Source: DATBGO01 sp963695645 (GTDB lineage: Bacteria > Actinomycetota > Actinomycetes > Streptosporangiales > Streptosporangiaceae). Taken from it: a stretch of 64,000 nucleotides of DNA. A model generated the notes under the pieces. That model did no database searches, had not been told where the DNA came from, and saw nothing but the letters and a program-made list of their open reading frames with translations. A program made the translations under genes and the position numbers. Shown here piece after piece: positions 61,381 through 64,000 of this stretch. Each line of letters starts with the position of its first letter. The first letter of the stretch is position 1. The stretch is taken from assembly GCA_963695645.1 (NCBI GenBank), contig CAVOHC010000016.1, positions 1 to 64,000 of the forward strand. The letters run 5' to 3'.

Positions 61381-62358
61381 ATGACCGACGTAACCGGCGC
61401 CGTCGAGGCAACAGAACTCAGGAAGAGCTTCAAGGGAGGGGTCCGCGCGCTGGACGGGCTGAGCTTCTCGGTCGCGCCAGGCAGCGTGTTCGCCCTGCTC
61501 GGCCCGAACGGCGCCGGGAAGACGACGACGGTACGGATCCTGACCACCCTGTCAAGGCCGGATGACGGCCGGGCCACGGTGGCCGGGATCGATGTGCTCA
61601 GCCGCCCTGGACAGGTGCGGTCGGTCATCGCAGCGGTGGGCCAGCGCAGCGGTGCGGTGAGCTTGCTGACCGGCTACGAGAACCTGGTCATGCAGGGCCG
61701 GATCTACCAGATGCGCCGGACCGAGCTGCGGCGGCGCGTCGCCGAGCTGCTCGGGCAGTTCGGCCTCGAACAGGCGGCCCGCAGGCAGGTGCGCACGTAC
61801 TCGGGCGGGATGCGGCGGCGCCTCGACGTGGCGACCGCCCTGGTCCACCGCCCGGCGGTGCTGTTCCTCGACGAGCCTACGACAGGGCTCGACCCGCAGG
61901 GCCGCGCCGAGCTGTGGGCGGTGCTCACCGCCCTGGCGTCAGCCGAAGGGACAACCATCCTCGTCACCACCCATTACCTGGAAGAGGCCGACCACTTCGC
62001 AGCCAAGATCGCGATCGTTGACCAGGGCCGGATAGTCGCCGAGGGGACCTCGGAGCAGCTTAAGGCCCGGCTGCAGGGTGATTCGGTACAGCTCGAGCTC
62101 GCCGACGCCGCAAGCGCGGAACTGGCCGAGAAGGCGCTGACCCGCGTCCCGCAGGTCCGCCAGACGGCAGCGGACGATGCCACGGTGCGGGCCCGCGTCG
62201 CCGACGGGCCGCGGGCACTGCCCGCCGTGCTGGCCGGGCTTGAGGCGGACGGCGTGCCCGTCGTGTCGGTGACCGTCGCGCGGCCTTCACTTGACGACGT
62301 CTACCTGCACTATGCAGGCCGGTCATTCCGGCAGGCAGAAGGGATCACCGTCGCATGA
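61381..62358 (+). CDS. DrrA-type ABC exporter, ATP-binding protein
   Basis: Protein of 325 residues: Walker A LLGPNGAGKTTTVRILTTLS, signature TYSGGMRRRLDVATAL, Walker B VLFLDEPTTGLDPQGRAELW, and the DrrA-like C-terminal domain (LEADGVPVVSVTVARPSLDD, DVYLHYAG). It drives efflux of hydrophobic drugs or lipids. ATG 61381 follows GAGAGGGCTCTC. It overlaps the permease gene as ATGA. Confidence 0.93.
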   Translation: MTDVTGAVEATELRKSFKGGVRALDGLSFSVAPGSVFALLGPNGAGKTTTVRILTTLSRPDDGRATVAGIDVLSRPGQVRSVIAAVGQRSGAVSLLTGYENLVMQGRIYQMRRTELRRRVAELLGQFGLEQAARRQVRTYSGGMRRRLDVATALVHRPAVLFLDEPTTGLDPQGRAELWAVLTALASAEGTTILVTTHYLEEADHFAAKIAIVDQGRIVAEGTSEQLKARLQGDSVQLELADAASAELAEKALTRVPQVRQTAADDATVRARVADGPRALPAVLAGLEADGVPVVSVTVARPSLDDVYLHYAGRSFRQAEGITVA

Positions 62359-63131
62359 ACCTCGTCCGTCAGTCCTGGGTGCTGCTCACCACCAGGTACC
62401 TGCGCCAGCTCTACCGCCAGCCGGCGGTCATCGGCATTACGCTCACCCAGCCGGTGATCTGGCTGCTGCTCTTCGGAGCCCTGTTCAAGAAGGTCACCGA
62501 GATCCCCGGATTCGGCGGCGGGAACTACATCACCTACCTGACGCCCGGCGTAGTCATCATGACGGCGCTGTTCTCGTCCAGCTGGACCGGCATGGCCTAT
62601 ATCGAGGACATGGACTCCGGCGTCATGGACAGGTTCCTGACCGCGCCCATCCCCCGGGCTGCCCTGATCACCGCATCCCTCGCCTACCAGGCCGTCACGA
62701 CCGTGGTCCAGTCCGCCGTCATCATCGCGCTGGGCTGGGCCATGGGGGCTCGCTTCCCCGGCGGCGCCGCGGGCATCGCGGCCCTGATCGCCATCTCGGT
62801 GCTGATCGCGCTCGCGATGGCTGGCCTGTCCAACGGTCTCGCGCTGCTGGCCCGCCAGCGCGAGACGCTGATCGCCGCGTCGACCACGCTGGTGCTGCCG
62901 CTGACCTTCTTGTCCGGTGCCTTCCTGTCGCTGCGGCTCGTCCCCGGCTGGATCGCCGCCACGGCCAGGTTCAACCCGGTCAACTGGGCGGCCAGCGCCG
63001 GGCGGCTGGCGATCAGCGGCCATTCCGGCTGGGGCACGGTGGGCTCCTATTCCGGCTTCCTCGCGATCGCGCTCGTGCTCACCGCCGCGGCGTCGACCCG
63101 GGCATTCCGCGCCTACCAGCATTCGGTCTGA
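62355..63131 (+). CDS. DrrB-type ABC-2 permease
   Basis: Protein of 258 residues with six helices. GITLTQPVIWLLLFGALFKK and MDRFLTAPIPRAALITASLA are typical of the ABC-2/DrrB group, as is LPLTFLSGAFLSLRLVPGWI. Its start overlaps the ATPase stop. It forms the membrane part of the exporter. Confidence 0.92.
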   Translation: MNLVRQSWVLLTTRYLRQLYRQPAVIGITLTQPVIWLLLFGALFKKVTEIPGFGGGNYITYLTPGVVIMTALFSSSWTGMAYIEDMDSGVMDRFLTAPIPRAALITASLAYQAVTTVVQSAVIIALGWAMGARFPGGAAGIAALIAISVLIALAMAGLSNGLALLARQRETLIAASTTLVLPLTFLSGAFLSLRLVPGWIAATARFNPVNWAASAGRLAISGHSGWGTVGSYSGFLAIALVLTAAASTRAFRAYQHSV

Positions 63132-63165
63132 CCCGCGGCCACCGTGACCGGGCCCGCCTGGCTTT

Positions 63166-63219
63166 CATGATCATGGTCGATAGGTGGGGTCCCGGCCCCA
63201 CCGGAAGCCCATGATCACG
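63166..63219. terminator. Hairpin between convergent genes, related to 37950
   Basis: Arms catgatcatgg and ccatgatcacg flank an unpaired part and a ggtgggg/ccccacc core with a TCCCGG loop. Core and outer arms resemble the hairpin at 37950-38003. It separates the DrrB end from the FtsX-like gene end. Confidence 0.7.
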
Positions 63220-63257
63220 GAACCATGGCCTCGCGGGCGCGCGACCAGCCTTGCCGC

Positions 63258-64000
63258 TTACTGTGACCGCAGGGTTGCGGCCGGCCGCGTGCGCGCCGCA
63301 ATGGCGGCGGGGACCGACGTCAGCAGGTTGCCGGCTGCTGCCAGCGCGACCGCACCAGCGATGAGGACTGGCACCGGGACCTCGGTAACAGGGACCGCGC
63401 CGATGGACCCGGCAAACCCGTGCCACGCGAGGCGTCCGACCGCGATACCCAGCGGCAGCCCGACCGCCACGGCGATCAGCAGCGTCATTGTGGTCTGCCA
63501 GGCGATGACGGCCCGGACCTGCGCCCTGGTCATGCCCAGGGTCTTAAGCAGTGCCAGTTCCGGCCGGCGCCGCCGTACCGAGCTCAAGACCGTCAGTGCC
63601 AGGGACAGCACGGCCGCCGTCGTCAGGCCCAGCGCGAGCGCCAGCGGCTGCCTGCCCATCTGGCTGGCGTAGAGGACCGCCGAGGCCAGCGCACCGCGCA
63701 GCTCATAGGTACCGCCAGGAAACCCGTCCGGGCGGGCCGCCACGATCCGGTGGATCAGCTGGCGGCGCTGCGCCGCGGTGGCACCGGGAGCGAGGTCGAT
63801 GGCCACCGCGCTGGGCAGGTCGAGCCCCGCGGCGGCGGCCCTGGTCAGCTTCTCGCCGCGCGGCTTGCCCTCGGCGGCCAGCAACGTCTCCTCCGGCAGC
63901 ATCGCCCCGCGCCCGAGCGACACATGATCCCCGGTAGCCAGGCCGAACGAGGGCAGCGTCACGGTGCCGGTGATCGTCAGAGTGCGGGTGAACGGCGGCG
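63258..64000 (-). CDS. FtsX-like ABC permease, 5' end missing
   Basis: The frame is open to the window end; about 247 residues of the C terminus are read. A soluble domain (LPSFGLATGDHVSLGRGAML) is followed by three helices with the FtsX core: SSVRRRRPELALLKTLGMTR, then TMTLLIAVAVGLPLGIAVGR and a C-terminal helix ending LTSVPAAIAARTRPAATLRS. These MacB-type permeases move lipids or peptides. The upstream part and ATPase partner are outside. Confidence 0.85.
   Translation of the reverse strand, partial: PPFTRTLTITGTVTLPSFGLATGDHVSLGRGAMLPEETLLAAEGKPRGEKLTRAAAAGLDLPSAVAIDLAPGATAAQRRQLIHRIVAARPDGFPGGTYELRGALASAVLYASQMGRQPLALALGLTTAAVLSLALTVLSSVRRRRPELALLKTLGMTRAQVRAVIAWQTTMTLLIAVAVGLPLGIAVGRLAWHGFAGSIGAVPVTEVPVPVLIAGAVALAAAGNLLTSVPAAIAARTRPAATLRSQ

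Overview
The window is high-GC, densely coded DNA from a Gram-positive actinomycete chromosome. The evidence is frequent GTG starts, GGAGG-type ribosome binding sites, GAF-ANTAR and DUF397/XRE regulators, an FHA-ABC transporter next to a Ser/Thr kinase, an LmeA-like (DUF2993) protein and an L,D-transpeptidase. The style fits Streptosporangiales or a related order, but the genus cannot be fixed from sequence alone. No rRNA, tRNA, CRISPR array or intact transposase was seen.

Layout. 0-3.7 kb: a partial unknown gene, a SAM methyltransferase, and a type II restriction-modification pair (NgoMIV-family endonuclease plus cytosine-5 methyltransferase). 3.7-5.3 kb: tandem repeats, a conserved leader with a two-gene micro-operon (25-aa peptide plus 65-aa membrane protein), a minisatellite and a CGNR zinc-finger regulator. 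5.3-12.8 kb: an EamA exporter, an IclR regulator with two operator-like palindromes, then a tight operon of metallophosphoesterase, APC permease, nucleotidyltransferase-like protein, creatininase-family amidohydrolase and aminotransferase. It looks like an uptake and breakdown unit for an amino or amide compound of unknown identity. 12.8-14.7 kb: second copies of the leader/micro-operon and of the nucleotidyltransferase gene, with a decayed permease 3' end between them, so parts of this region were duplicated.

14.8-31.8 kb: an SGNH hydrolase, a LamG lipoprotein candidate, an orphan ParA/RHH pair, a DUF998 membrane protein, a beta-helix surface protein with AATAQ repeats, a LuxR ATPase fragment, the giant helicase Lhr, an XRE/DUF397 pair with duplicated 29-bp palindromes, an iron-type dehydrogenase with an ABM monooxygenase, and a beta-carbonic anhydrase. 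31.9-47 kb: an alkylation-repair glycosylase, a GAF-ANTAR regulator, a phosphotriesterase-like lactonase, a phytoene-dehydrogenase-like oxidoreductase, an aldo/keto reductase, a DUF3516 helicase, a frameshifted membrane protein, a dienelactone hydrolase, transketolase and an LmeA-like protein.

47-64 kb: a kinase with a C-terminal beta-propeller, divergent from an FHA-FHA-ABC exporter (an arrangement like PknF/Rv1747), a secreted alpha/beta hydrolase, a polar amino acid ABC uptake operon (ATPase, permease, binding protein), an L,D-transpeptidase, small proteins, PPK2, a TetR regulator divergent from a DrrAB-type exporter, and a partial FtsX-like permease.

A recurring trait is short tandem repeats near gene ends and starts (units of 11, 14, 15, 18, 19, 61 and 84 bp) and small gene-fragment duplications. 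The least explained element is the duplicated leader plus micro-operon at 3.9-4.5 and 12.8-13.4 kb.
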